64,000 nucleotides of DNA, from the NCBI GenBank assembly GCA_964006375.1, contig OZ023265.1:156776547-156840546 (forward strand). Direction: 5' to 3'. The position numbers and the translations under genes are program-made. Source of the DNA: Tillus elongatus (Eukaryota; Arthropoda; Insecta; Coleoptera; Cleridae). Within the stretch, counting starts at the first letter, position 1. Each line of letters begins with the position of its first letter. Shown piece by piece: positions 1-11,179 of the stretch. The notes beneath the pieces were generated by a model, which was given only the letters and a program-made list of their open reading frames with translations, searched no databases and had not been told where the DNA came from.

Positions 1-190
1 CGCTCTTTTGTCCCGAGGACTTCCAAGTTGTGGAATTCCTTGCCGGCACATGTTTTTCCTTCTCCTCCGAACCTCCAAACCTTCAAGTCCAGAATTAACA
101 GGCTGCCTCTTTCCTCCTTGTCAACACCCACAGTACGATTGTATTTAGGCTGTAAGCCCTCGTGGTGTGTTGTTGAAATTAAAAAAAAAA
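1..190 (+). mobile_element. LINE family 1, copy A: 3' end only
   Basis: This is the 3' terminal part of a non-LTR retrotransposon that recurs five times here (copy C at 29213-30575 is the best). It encodes the last RT-protein residues (PRTSKLWNSLPAHVF, FKSRIN, LPLSSLSTPTVR) and then the family 3' UTR, GGCTGTAAGCCCTCGTGG, and an A-rich tail. The stop that ends copy C is changed here, so the frame runs on into the microsatellite. The left side is cut by the window edge. EEP endonuclease plus RT and a poly(A)-like tail suggest the Jockey/CR1 group; the exact clade is not settled by eye. Confidence 0.85.
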
Positions 191-237
<47 letters not shown>

Positions 238-238
238 G
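191..238. repeat. (TTA)n microsatellite
   Basis: A pure ATT/TTA trinucleotide tract follows the A-rich LINE tail directly. It probably grew from the retroposon tail, which is a common origin of such tracts. Confidence 0.9.
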
Positions 239-312
239 AGCCAAATCTGGTAGAATTATTTTTATCACGATGAAAAACCCATCTGTACGAATTTCCAAGA
301 TGGATGAATAAA

Positions 313-445
313 CTAGTTTGATGACGTTAACGTTGTTAGCGAAATGATCGTCAGGTCTAAAAAATGTGTTGTGGTCAATTGGGATTTCAAATGTATAATT
401 GACAGTGCTCATCACAGGTTCCAATCTTCACTCAGTGACTTAAGT
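313..445 (+). mobile_element. PLE-type hammerhead repeat (degenerate copy 1)
   Basis: About 130 bp shared with 2145-2265. The left part (318-352) has hammerhead layout: TTGATGA (consensus CTGATGA, first base lost), one extra C, a 6-bp stem II GTTAAC/GTTAGC, GAAA, then ATGATCGT and C. The right part ends in GCTCATCACAGGTTC, as in the other copy. The core C to T change and weak stem I predict no activity. Assignment to a Penelope-like element is inferred from known PLE hammerheads and from PLE fragments nearby. Confidence 0.6.
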
Positions 446-1030
446 ATTGTTTTTATAAAAATAAATTATATTAAAATTCGCTACTTTCTGCGTTACATAG
501 TTTTTAAATTATCAAAATTGTTCTCAGTTAGCATATTTTCTCAACACTTTACAAATTACAGACATAAAAACTTCTCCAGTGTGTTTATGTGGTTACAGTA
601 AGTCCAGCCTTGTCTTAATAACACGCACATTTATAAAAAGAATGTAGGTATGCCAAGAAACGCAGAGTTGCATTAAATTTCTTCAACGTCACTGGTCGAA
701 GTAAATTGCATAAGCAATTTTACTTTTAACCTTGCCTTACTTAGCTAATTTATTTGTGTGAATCCTATAATGCAACAACAAGAATAACGATTTTGAATTA
801 AAAATTTTAAAAGAGAACCTGGTTAAATCTTATGCTTTTAACATTTGTTCGGCGCCGATGCAAATCAGCATTTAAAATGCTAATGAACTTAATATTTTTT
901 ACTCTCACTTACGCTTGTGGTTTCTTTAAAAGTTTGTTGAACTGAGAATCAATAGTTTCTCAGCTCATAAAGTATTGTTTAATCATTCATTGACAGTCAG
1001 CTGATCAATAAGTTACACCAGTGCTTTATA
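446..1030. other. Unassigned AT-rich stretch
   Basis: I see no coding frame, repeat boundary or RNA motif that I can support here. Confidence 0.5.
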
Positions 1031-1039
1031 CAAGACCTC

Positions 1040-2020
1040 ACTTTTATCTTTTGGCAGAAGAAGAAAACTCCACTACTAGTGGATGTTTACTCAAATATAC
1101 TTAACACTAGTAATAATATCAGGCACGACAATATCGATCCATTTTTTAATATTAATTTTCAAGAGTTCCAAGGTTTTGATATACACTACTTGCAGGATTA
1201 CTCTACGCTTCCAAGCGTTGCTCGAAGCCAAATGTTTCTATCCGACGTAAAGGACAAGTTTGCACAATCACATCACATTTTTACCGACACGTCCAGGAAA
1301 TATTTAAAAGTTGGATGCGCTTACTGGGTACCTTATCTTGGAATTGAAAAGAAACTCAAGCTCGGTAAGAACATCTCAACATTCAGAGCTGAACTAATTG
1401 CCATCTTGGAATCCTTACAGTTCATTAGTCAACAACCAATACAACGTGCAACAATCTTTACGGACAGCAAAAGTAGCCTGGATAAAATAAAAAATATATC
1501 TCCCCGTTCAACCTGTCATTATATCATCGCAACATAATTAACACAATTACAAGCCTACAAAATGAAGGGAGATGTGTGGATTTAGTATGGGTAAAAGCGC
1601 ACGCAGGGATAGTTCCCAATGAAAGAGCTGACATGTTGGCCAAGGAGGCTATACACTCTGGCGATGAGAAGGAATATCTATGTCGAATTACTGATATTTT
1701 ATCTACATTCTTACAAAATATAATGCTCAAGTGGCATAACGAACGTATCCACAACAATAACGGCAGATATTATAAGAGCTTTTAACCTCTTCCACCCGCA
1801 GTTGCGTGGTTTTCTTATGTAAACGTAAGTAGGTCTACTACAGTTAAAATTTGCAGATTAGGGTTGGACACTTGGTTCCTTCCCATCTAAAAAAAAGAAA
1901 ATCTGAAGGATGATCATAACCGTGAATGTGGCGAGTTTGGGGATACTGAACATATGATTTTAAATTGTCAAGAGAAAAGAAGCACTATTGATTCCTTCAT
2001 TAACTTAATTAATTAAACTT
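1040..2020 (+). pseudogene. I-type LINE: RNase H and C-terminal zinc region, frameshifted
   Basis: Carboxy-terminal part of an I-superfamily non-LTR retrotransposon polyprotein. An RNase H fold is visible in two frames. The first (1079-1537) has the first Asp in FTDTS, the Glu in FRAELIAI and the second Asp in TDSKSSL. After a frameshift near 1530 the second (1576-1785) has VWVKAHAG and NERADMLAKEA with the last Asp. So all four catalytic acidic residues survive although the frame is broken. Further on, 1925-2010 encodes CGEFGDTEHMILNCQ, the usual C..H..C cluster of such elements. No RT domain is visible upstream, so the copy is 5'-truncated. It abuts a PLE repeat at 2013. Confidence 0.75.
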
Positions 2021-2034
2021 GACGAACAAGTACA

Positions 2035-2265
2035 ATTAGGAGAACCAAATTCACCACAATAAAGTTTTTAGACCTAACGATCCTTTCGCTAACAATGTTA
2101 GCGTTGTCACAGGCATGAAACAACTGAAAAATCAGTTTATTTATCCATCTGATGACGCTAACATTGTTAGAGAAACGATCGTCAAGGCTAAAAACTGTAT
2201 TGTGATGAATTGGGTTCTCTAAATTGTATTTATCAGTGCTCATCACAGGTTCAAATCTTCACTCA
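2035..2265. mobile_element. Inverted pair of PLE-type hammerhead repeats
   Basis: Two copies of the 313-445 repeat lie head to head. The minus-strand copy (about 2035-2113) keeps the stem II hairpin and GAAA but its CTGATGA is scrambled. The plus-strand copy (2145-2265) keeps CTGATGA (2149-2155), an extra C, stem II with one G.A mismatch at its base, GAAA (2172-2175), the palindrome ACGATCGT (2175-2182) and the cleavage-site C (2183). Inverted plus direct terminal copies are a known feature of Penelope-like elements. No PLE coding sequence is seen between them. Confidence 0.6.
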
Positions 2266-2452
2266 TTGAAAGTTGATTGTTAGTATCATTATAATCATAT
2301 GTTTATTTCATACTGTATGATCTATTAGTGAATTCACTAATGGGGAGATCGCGTCTTTTGAATTATAAAAAAGTTTTTTAAATGAGCACGAACTAGGACC
2401 CCTAGAACCCATATCCGGGGTCAGTTTAAATTTTTATATGTTTATATCTATA

Positions 2453-2541
<89 letters not shown>

Positions 2542-2543
<2 letters not shown>

Positions 2544-3345
2544 CTCATGAAGGGTTCTGTCTCCGTGAATCTCCAAAAAATATTAGACTGGGGAAGTAGA
2601 AATCTTGTACAATTCAACCCCACCAAATCTAAGTCTTGCTTTCTTTCTCATAAAAGATACACCAGCCCTAGACCCATCACAATGAACAACCAAGTTATTC
2701 AAAGTAATGAGTCGTTTTCACTTGTTGGCATTTCTGTGGATCGAAATCTCAATTGACACCAACATGTCACATCAATTGTAGAAGCGGCTGCTAATGAATT
2801 AGGTTTCCTCTTTCGTGCTCGTAAATACATTTCACCAGCTAATCTCTATACCTTATATAGTTTACAAATAAGGCCAAACCTCGAATAGTGCTCCCACATC
2901 TGGGGTGCTGCTGGCGCTTCTACACTCTCTGTCCTTGACTCCATTCAGAAGAGAGATATACGTCTCATTGGTGACCCTACCCTCACCCAAAGGCTGCCAT
3001 CCCTTGCCCACCGACGTGCCGTTGGTGACCTCTTCCTCTCTCTCTTTTATAGATATCTGCACGGGAACTGCTCAGAGGATCTTTCTTCCATAGTCCCTCC
3101 ACCTGCTGCCCCCAACAGATCTACCAGGGGAGCAAAGCAAATGCACACATTTACTCTCCAGGTCACCAGACATGGAACATCTTGTTATGCCCGCTCTTTT
3201 GCCCCGAGGACTTCCAAGTTGTGGAATTCCTTGCCGGCGCATGTTTTTCCTTATCCTCCGAACCTCCAACCCAGAACTAACAAGTTGCCTCTTTCCTCCT
3301 TGTCGACACCCACGGTACGATAGTATTTAGGCTGTAAGCCCTCGT

Positions 3346-3347
<2 letters not shown>
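2542..3347 (+). mobile_element. LINE family 1, copy B: RT C-terminal fragment
   Basis: This copy matches copy C from about RT residue 178 to the 3' [19 protein letters not shown], then SFSLVGISVDRNLN, then a stop, then fragments in several frames up to LWNSLPAHVFPYPPN and GGCTGTAAGCCCTCGTGG. Stops and frameshifts make it a pseudogene. It has no poly(A) left: the UTR passes straight into (TA)n. Both ends sit in TA repeats. Confidence 0.8.
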
Positions 3348-3425
<78 letters not shown>

Positions 3426-3428
<3 letters not shown>

Positions 3429-5454
3429 TGAGGACCTAAAGTCCGTCCGCCCTCCCCTCTAATTTCTGAGCCGACCGGTATATTGTGATAAAATTTGGAG
3501 CGATGATATATGAGAAAGGTCTGCATTTTTTGACATATCAATGACAGCTTTAAATGTCAAGGTGACACGAAAAAGTTTTTTAAATATAAACGGGGGTTGC
3601 GTGATACCTCATTTTGAAGGTCTTTTTATGCTCAGAACATTATCCAGTTTTAAAAACGTTTGGTTCAGTATTTTCCAAATGAGGATGAATAATATCGGTT
3701 TCTGCATTATGACTACCCTTGTTTATAACACAATTTTTTTACCTATTAGATGTCATTATTGATTGTTCCTGTCGTACTGTTTCCACAATAAAGTACACAT
3801 AGATAATTTTAAATTATTTATGTTTCAAAAAGCAACTAATTAACCCTGACTAAGAAAATTGAAACACAATTCAAATAAAATGTAAAGGCACAAACTGTTG
3901 AAGTCGTTACTACAACCAGTGTTGAAAATGACCACCATATGGACCTCCTGACAAATAAATATTCTACCGGTAAATTCTTCTCTGAAATTATGAAGCATCT
4001 GTGGCGTTATTCTTGAACAATCATCTGTAATTCGTTGTCTAAGTTCATCTAAGGAGCCGGGAGCCGTTTTATAAACCTCAGATTTAACCTACCCCTTAAA
4101 GAAAATCTAGAGGCTTGAGGTCTGGGTATGGAGCTGGCCATTCCGTAGGACCTCGACGACCAATCCACCTATTTTCATAACCCTCATCTAGGTCATTTCT
4201 GACTTGTCTAAAATAGTGAAGTGGGGCTCCGTCTTGGTGAAATATAACCACTTAAAACTCATGTGGGTTTTGGGCAACAACATCATCAATAAGTGGAGTG
4301 ATTGTATTTTTCAACGTATCCAGATATCTGGGGCCATTAAGATTTTCTTTCTGAAAAATGGGACCTATGATGTGATTACACAAATTGCCAGTCCAACATT
4401 TATTTTCTGGGGGAACTGTGTGTGTCCCTCCCGAAAAACATGTGTGTTTTCCTCACTCCAGTACCTACAATTTTGGGTATTAAATTTTTCATGTAAAAAA
4501 AATACTCTCGTCACTGAAACAGATATACTGCAAGTAGTGCTGATTCCCTACGATTTTTCTTGACATAATTTCGCAAAATTCTAGTCGTCTATCAGCATCG
4601 TCTTCTGTTATTTCGTGTGTAATTTTCATTTTATATGGGTGAAACTTATGGCTTTTCAAAATTGTTTTGACAGAAGTACGCGAAATATTACATGCCTCAG
4701 CCACGTGCTTCGTTGGCTGTTGGGGATTAACAATCATTTCAGCTAAGACCTGGACTTTTACATCTTCCACAATTTTAGGCCTCCCAGACCTTGGAGCGTT
4801 TTTCACCGTACCCATTTCTTGAAATTTTGAAATTAGTTTTCGTAAAAATGTTTTGCATATTTGACGTTCCGGATAGCGTACATTGAACATACGAACAGCA
4901 TCATGGTAATTTCTCTTAGCTTCGCCAAAAATAATAACCGCTTCAAATTTATCTTGTAAAGAACGAGCCATTTTAAACAATTTCGAACTAATACTTTCTG
5001 TCAATAGTAAATCGGGATATTAAAAAACAGTATGACAGGAACAATCAATAATGGCATGTAATAGGTAAAAAAGTGCAGAAAATGGAGAAACCACAGATGA
5101 TCTAAATAGCTTCTGTGGTTCTCCAAACAACATGTAAATGTGTGCATAATTTGCTACTGATGAATAGTGGTAATCTTTTTTAGAAAAAGTGTGTTATAAG
5201 GGTAGTCATAACGTAGAAACCGATATTATTTATTCTTATTTAGAAAATACTGAACCAAATGTTTTCAAAACTCGACCCCCGTTTCCATTTAAAAAAAATA
5301 TTCCGAAAGCGCGCGCAGCTGTCACCTTGACATTCAAAGCTGTCATTGATATGCCAAAAAATGCAGACCTTTCTCATACATCATCGTTCCAAATTTCATC
5401 ACAACATACCGGATGATTCAGAAATTAGAGGGGGGGGGGGCGTTCTGTAGGTCC

Positions 5455-5459
<5 letters not shown>
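3426..5459 (-). mobile_element. Complete mariner-like element with long terminal inverted repeats
   Basis: A Tc1/mariner-type DNA transposon of about 2.03 kb. Its ends form inverted repeats of about 140 bp: left 3426-3570 begins with AGTGAGGACCT, and right 5315-5459 is its inverse with some mismatches. Both ends abut TA, the target dinucleotide of this superfamily. The transposase lies on the minus strand between them. The element sits inside the TA tract of a HINE-like repeat. Confidence 0.8.
3905..5004 (-). pseudogene. Mariner-like transposase, frameshifted
   Basis: The longest frame (4489-5004, 171 aa) carries an N-terminal helix-turn-helix region (FEAVIIFGEAKRNYHDAV, LRKLISKFQEMGTV, APRSGRPK), a second HTH (NISRTSVKTILKSHKFHPYK) and the first catalytic Asp in ICFSDES. 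Downstream on the minus strand, in another frame, HQDGAPLHYF gives the second Asp and RWIGRRGPTEW..PYPDLKPLDFL the third, with 36 residues between them by my count. The C-terminal helix region EVYKTAPGSLDELRQRI follows. All three acidic residues remain, but at least one frameshift and a stop prevent a full product. The domain layout matches the DUF4817/SETMAR-like group seen throughout insects. Confidence 0.75.
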
Positions 5460-5517
<58 letters not shown>

Positions 5518-5624
5518 TTAGATTTCCACGTTGCAGGAAAAAAAGTTATAAAAAATATTTTGTGCCAGATCATTTCTATGAAAACTCACTACCATAACGC
5601 ACTTGCTGCGTACAGGCTTTTATA

Positions 5625-6600
5625 GATGCGGCTTAGTTTTTTTCAGTTTAAGATCAGTCAAGTTCTTTATGTCTTAAAAACACATAAGCTTTAAACAGTT
5701 TCATTAAAAAATATCATATGATTTATTGTCAGGTAAAAAAAAAATGAGTACGCCAAAAATGATATAAATAAAAATAAAATGTTACATGTTTGCAATATTA
5801 TACGATCTTTATGTAATTTTATAACAGTAATATAACAAAAATGTGGCGACAAAATAATTTTGCAACGAAATACCGTGAGAGGATTTTTTCAGATGATGAT
5901 GAGTGTTACCAAACAACTCATCCCAAATAATCTCACTAACAAACAATATCACAATTACTAACACATGAACTAGAGCTGGTTGGTCGGGAGCAATTTTCAG
6001 ACTTGATTATCTGTTTTTACAGCGAAAATTGCGCTCTGATGAAAAGGAACACCAAGAACCAACAAACGCAAAAACGTTTCTCTATTTCTTATTTTTGTAA
6101 TGAAACTCTTTATGGTACTAGTGCTTAATTTTGTTAATCCGCGATTTCGAGGAATTTGGGAAACACTGGCTTAGAACATTAGTGCATTTCCTTTGTTATG
6201 TCAGTTTCTAAATAGCTAATGGTTGCAAATTTCATACTTGGGAATACTAATGAAGGACCTATTAGTCATAATTCAAAAGTCGAGGTGCGTGTGTTGAACT
6301 GTCATTTACCACAAAAATTTGTAATGCTTATTGTCTGTCACCTTCGGAAATAACAATTATAAACATTTAGATGTTTTAACGACTTTTTTTGGTCATTTAC
6401 ACAACAAGGTTATTTTGTGGCGAACAAAAGAATTCGAACTTTGGCTGTGAGAGTGAAGATAAGATAATCATTTTGGCAATTGTTATTGATGCCGTAGAAA
6501 AACAGTCCGAAGTGTTTATGATATATTTTTAGAATTGCTGCCGCTTCCGCTAAAATCATTCTGCTTCGCATCTAGTGATCTCTTATTTATTTTATTTCTA
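5625..6600. other. Unassigned AT-rich stretch
   Basis: No coding frame or repeat family that I recognise. Only short A/T runs are visible. Confidence 0.5.
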
Positions 6601-6608
6601 TTTCGTTC

Positions 6609-6726
6609 TTTTAGTGAATTTTCTTTAAAAAAATCACTAATTAGGAGATCTCGACTTTTGAATTTTGAAAAAATTTCTTCAAATGAGCGCGAGCTAGGCC
6701 CCCTAAAACCCATATCCAGGGTCAGT

Positions 6727-6814
<88 letters not shown>

Positions 6815-8110
6815 TACCGATAACTCAAAAAATAATAAACGATTTTGATCAAATTTGGTACATACCTTCCTTTTGCAAGTGGTTTGGATAAGTTCGTTAG
6901 TCAGGAAAATTGGCCCAGATTTTCCAGGAAAATTTTGTGTTTTCTTTAGAAAAAAAAGTGTGTTTCTGGAATTAACAAAGTAAGGGCAACTAAATTTGGT
7001 ATGCTGGTTTCTGTCATAAAGAGTATTTTATGTACCAAAATCTAGATCTTCATGTTAAAAGTCAAAATTAAAACGTCTGGACGCAGCAAGTGCGTTATGG
7101 TAGTGAATTTTCATAAAAATGTTTATAATAGCACATATGTATGTTTTTTTTAAGAAAGGAGGCATCAAATTTGGTTACCAGTATAACCTATATAGTAAAA
7201 ACAATGTGCCATGTCGCATAAAAATAACTTTATTTTTTGAAAATGTACACAAATTTCCGAAAGTAAACTTAAAGTAATCCAGAAAAACTCGTTTCTTGGT
7301 CAACCTTATTGGTTAATAGCAAATTGAGCTATTAAAATATGACTACCATAACGCACTTGCTGCGTCCAGAATTTTTTTCTGACAAACATGCATTATATTT
7401 AGATGTAAAATGCAAAAATGCAATAACATAAGGCGTGTTTGATAAAAAAAAAAGAAAATTTGTATCACCAACGACTTATGGGCCATCCTGTGATTGTAGA
7501 AATATTTTTTATATCTTGTATAATAACGGACATATTGGGCTTTATTGATTTTTTACGAAAATTCGACAAAAATTATATATTATTAAACGATAAACTCTAT
7601 AGCTGAGGCTACTACCAAGCATCGGAGAAAGGGTCTATTTGAAATCAATTTTCTGAAAACATTTTTGCAAAATGAAGGACAATGACGGTTGAAACTAAGA
7701 CTTCAGGGTTTGTAAAACATTCTTCTTGAGACATCTTATTTCCATATCCGGTATTAGATTCAAGTTCTTTGCCTAAATATTGCCAATTTTGACGTTTTAA
7801 GTCACAACTTTGACGTTTTGAGGAACACCCCAATTTATTTTTCTTTAAATTGCTATAACTTTTTCTTTTTTGACCCGCATAGCTAAATTTTTGTAGGCAA
7901 CTTACCTATAAGGATATACACCCGCATACCAAATTTGGTTGCCCTTACTTTGTTAATTCCAGAGATATAAATTTTTTCGAAAGAAAACACAAAATTTTCC
8001 GGGAAAACCTAGGCCAATTTTCCTGGATAACTAACCTATCCAAGCCATTTGCAAAAGAAATGTATTTACCAAATTTAATAAAAATTGGCCCATTATTTTT
8101 TGAGTTATCG
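6609..8110. mobile_element. HINE-like copies in opposite orientation, meeting at 7083-7370
   Basis: A plus-strand head starts at 6609 (TTAGTGAATTTTC and its near palindrome), passes through the block with CCCATATCCAGGGTCAGTT into (TA)n (6731-6812), and continues into the body (GATAACTCAAAAAAT, AGTTCGTTAGTCAGGAAAAT). From 7083 to 7370 lies a 290-bp piece whose two ends are inverted copies of the family 3' terminus (CTGGACGCAGCAAGTGCGTT at the left, its inverse at the right). From 7380 to 8110 the body runs in minus orientation and matches 20640-21430. So at least two copies are joined tail to tail. Confidence 0.6.
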
Positions 8111-8396
8111 GTGTGATACATATATTTCTAAGAAAATTCACTAAAAAGTTAGCGGTAAATTTATTTTTAAATAATTAAATCTGATTAAAGAAAGTTAAAA
8201 CGTCAAAATTGAGAATTATGAAAGAAAAATACGGCAAGAAATGACCAGCAAGGTCCTAGATATGTGTCTAAGTTTATTTCGTTAAAATATGAGCAAATAA
8301 TCCATTGTAAATCAAAATTGTTTTATGTAAATTGTAACGTTAGACGCTTAACCTGTATTACGAGATATACCTGGTAGCTGCTTGTACATATATGTG

Positions 8397-8480
8397 CGGC
8401 GTAGCCCAGTTGGGTGAGCCATGTACATCTGATAGTCGACTCGGACATTACGAGTTCTAATCCTAGTTAGTGAGTTTACT
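8397..8480 (+). mobile_element. tRNA-like SINE head (possible)
   Basis: The sequence GCGGCGTAGCCCAGTTGG resembles a tRNA 5' half with box A (TAGCCCAGTTGG). About 55 bp later GAGTTCTAATCC resembles box B. The spacing suits a tRNA-derived RNA polymerase III promoter. There is no well-formed acceptor stem, so it is not a functional tRNA gene. I could not find target duplications, and the 3' limit is unknown. Confidence 0.4.
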
Positions 8481-8721
8481 TTTTTCAATTTTTATTTAAA
8501 TCTCATTTCACTTTACCATTATCTAATCAGATTCTTGTTATTCCAATGAATTCTTTAGCGAGTTTTTGTATAAAAAATAATCTGATAAAGAGGAGATGAA
8601 AGTTATAAGTCTTAATTCAATTTGAATAGCATATCTGGTTGTTTGTTCTTGCCCTAACTTAGTAAAACCGTCCCATATTTAATACAGTCGTAGACTTTTC
8701 CCGTGGCTTCATAAGTGCCTG

Positions 8722-9290
<569 letters not shown>

Positions 9291-9298
9291 GGTCTAGA

Positions 9299-9440
9299 AT
9301 TTTAAACTAATTTTCGTAAAAAAATTCATCAATGAGGAGACCGCGGCTTTTCAATTCTACAAATATTTTTCTAAATGAGCGCAAACTAGGCCCCCTAGAA
9401 TCTAGAATCCATAGCCGGTTTACTTTCTGTTTACATATAT
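9299..9440 (+). mobile_element. HINE-like 5' head fragment
   Basis: A diverged head (AATTTTCGTAAAAAAATTCAT, GAGACCGCGGCTTTTCAA, AATGAGCGCAAACTAGGCCC) lacks a TA tract and stops near 9440, before the minisatellite. Confidence 0.6.
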
Positions 9441-9513
9441 GCAGGGTGGCGTATTGCTACGGAAAAGCTCAATATAATTTTTATTATGCAAGATACGAGA
9501 AAAAAATTGTATA

Positions 9514-10150
9514 CTGAATGTGCAAGCGAAATCTTGCTTAATAATAAATCTAGGTCAAGGATTTCTTCAGGTAGCGGATGAGTTTTTTCAGGTAGCACTT
9601 AATTTTTTCAGGTGGTGCATGCAACTGAATGTGCGGGCGAATACCTTGCTTAATAATAAAGCAAGGCTAAGGAGTTTTTCAGTTGACGCATGGGTTTTTT
9701 CAGGTGGCGCATGGGTTTCTTCAGGTGGTGCATGAGTTTTTTCAGGTGGCGATTGCCACTAAATGTGCAAGATAACATCTTGCTTAATAATAAAACAAAG
9801 TAAGGAGTCTTTTCGGTGCACGCAAGAGTTTTTTCAGGTGGTAAAATGAATTTTTTCAGGTGGTGAATGAGTTTTTTTCTGGTGGCGTTTGCAACTGAAT
9901 GTGCGAGCAAACATCTTGCTTAATAATATAGCTATGTCAAGAAGTTTTTTAAGGTGACGCATGAGTTTTTTCAGGTGGCGCATGAGTTTTTTCAGGTGGT
10001 GCGTGCAACTGGATGTGCAAGCGCACACCTTGCTAAATAATAGAGCTAGGTTAAGGTTTTTTCAGGTGGCGCATGAGTTTTTTCAGTGGAAGCATGAGTC
10101 TTTTCAGGTGGCGCAAGAGTGTTTTCAGTTGGTGCATGAGCTTTTTTAGT
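9514..10150. repeat. Nested minisatellite: 21-bp units inside 111-136-bp higher-order units
   Basis: A 21-bp unit close to GTTTTTTCAGGTGGCGCATGA is repeated two to four times, then a spacer starting CTGAATGTGC and holding CTTGCTTAATAATA follows, and the whole block recurs. Spacer starts are at 9514, 9625, 9759, 9895 and 10009, giving higher-order periods of 111, 134, 136 and 114 bp. On the minus strand the 21-bp unit reads as a 7-residue repeat like HLKKLMR, with open frames of 64-88 codons. I think these frames are a by-product of the period (a multiple of 3), not a gene. Confidence 0.8.
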
Positions 10151-10239
10151 TGACGTTACATTTCCATCCCAATCCGGTAACTTTTTTTGCATGCGGGCAT
10201 AAGGAATCTGACGGACACGCTCAATCACACACCGTAGCC

Positions 10240-11150
10240 TGTGGTAATTTGAGGTAGTGGGGGTTTCGCATCCACTAAACTTCTCCTCCTGGAGTATTGG
10301 ACATTGATCCATACCCCCCTCTAAATGATTTCACGCATGATATTGAGTTTTGATGTTTCCATTATGCTTGCCGCGGGGGCGTTACCGGGTCAGGATAGGC
10401 TTTGGAAGCTTATGCCTTAGTGGAAGTTGATCATCGTAGTCGGTTGTACTGTGAAGAAGAGCATTTGGATGAGAAGCGGCTTTGGCGAACTGAGTGATGG
10501 ATAGTTGAGTTATGAACTCAAGTTTTGAGGGCATTTTCAGATCACAGCGAATCTGGTGTTTGACAAACAATGGCAGTCCGGTTATCATTATCTGAATTTT
10601 ATTCTAGACGATTTAAAGGGTCTTGATGTATGTATCGGCCGCTGTGGTTCACCCGGGAGACGCAGAGATCAAGTGACCAAATAGTGACTTTGTACATGAC
10701 CAATTTATTGTTCATGGACAATTTGGAATTTATATGAAGAAGTGGAAAGAACCTCGAGATGAACATTAAACTTTCCGTCGGACATGTTGGACATGGGGGC
10801 GCCATGTTAAGCGGTTGTCGACGAAAACCCTGTGGTATTTGGCGGAGCCTTGCCAGGAAATTAGACTGTTGTCTAATGATGTTATCGTGAGATGTGTGTC
10901 TCCTCTTAGAGAATAAGACTGCTGAGAATTTGTCGCGGTTCTAAAATTGGTAACCCATAACGAAATTATGTTTCGAGTAGGTAGAGAATTAGGTCCGCCA
11001 AGACTGAGGGGCACGAGAAACACTTTTTGTGTTGAAAATACTATTTTGGGGTTTTTGATAAATGTTTCCACTATGAAAGTACAACGCAATAATCTTGGCA
11101 ACTGAAAACGACATAATTGACCTTCTCCAACGTAATCCTCTCCATAAGAT
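10240..11150 (-). pseudogene. Jockey-like LINE RT C-terminal relic
   Basis: On the minus strand, pieces of the region after the RT active site are readable across several frames: WQGSAKYHRVFVDNRLTW, PHVQHVRRKV, then NRNSKLSMNNKLVMYK and NHSGRYIHQD. This matches the order in Jockey-like elements (a 'KYLGV.LD.RLTW..H' motif, then 'NR.S.LS..NKL..YK'). No catalytic YxDD is left and there are many stops. It is a decayed fragment. Confidence 0.6.
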
Positions 11151-11179
11151 AAGTATATTTTGCAAAACCCCAAAAATGT

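Larger units (their letters stand above)
2325..5624 (+). mobile_element. HINE-like repeat with two nested insertions in its TA tract
   Basis: The 5' head starts with the short palindrome TTAGTGAATTCACTAA and runs through the family block CCCATATCCGGGGTCAGTTT to a (TA)n tract at 2453. The 3' end, with the family hairpin ACGCACTTGCTGCGT, lies at 5590-5624. In between are LINE family 1 copy B (2542-3347) and a mariner-like element (3426-5459), each bordered on both sides by (TA)n (2453-2541, 3348-3425, 5459-5514). Short copy 60083-60340 shows the same 3' body without insertions. I infer one original element whose TA tract was hit twice. Confidence 0.65.

Noticed and set aside
8397..8480. A functional tRNA gene
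   Set aside because: The acceptor and anticodon stems do not pair properly, so only a tRNA-like SINE head is proposed.
9650..10312. Minus-strand frames with repeats such as HLKKLMR and APPEKT
   Set aside because: The 21-bp period of the minisatellite keeps frame by itself. No start context, splice sites or domain supports a gene.
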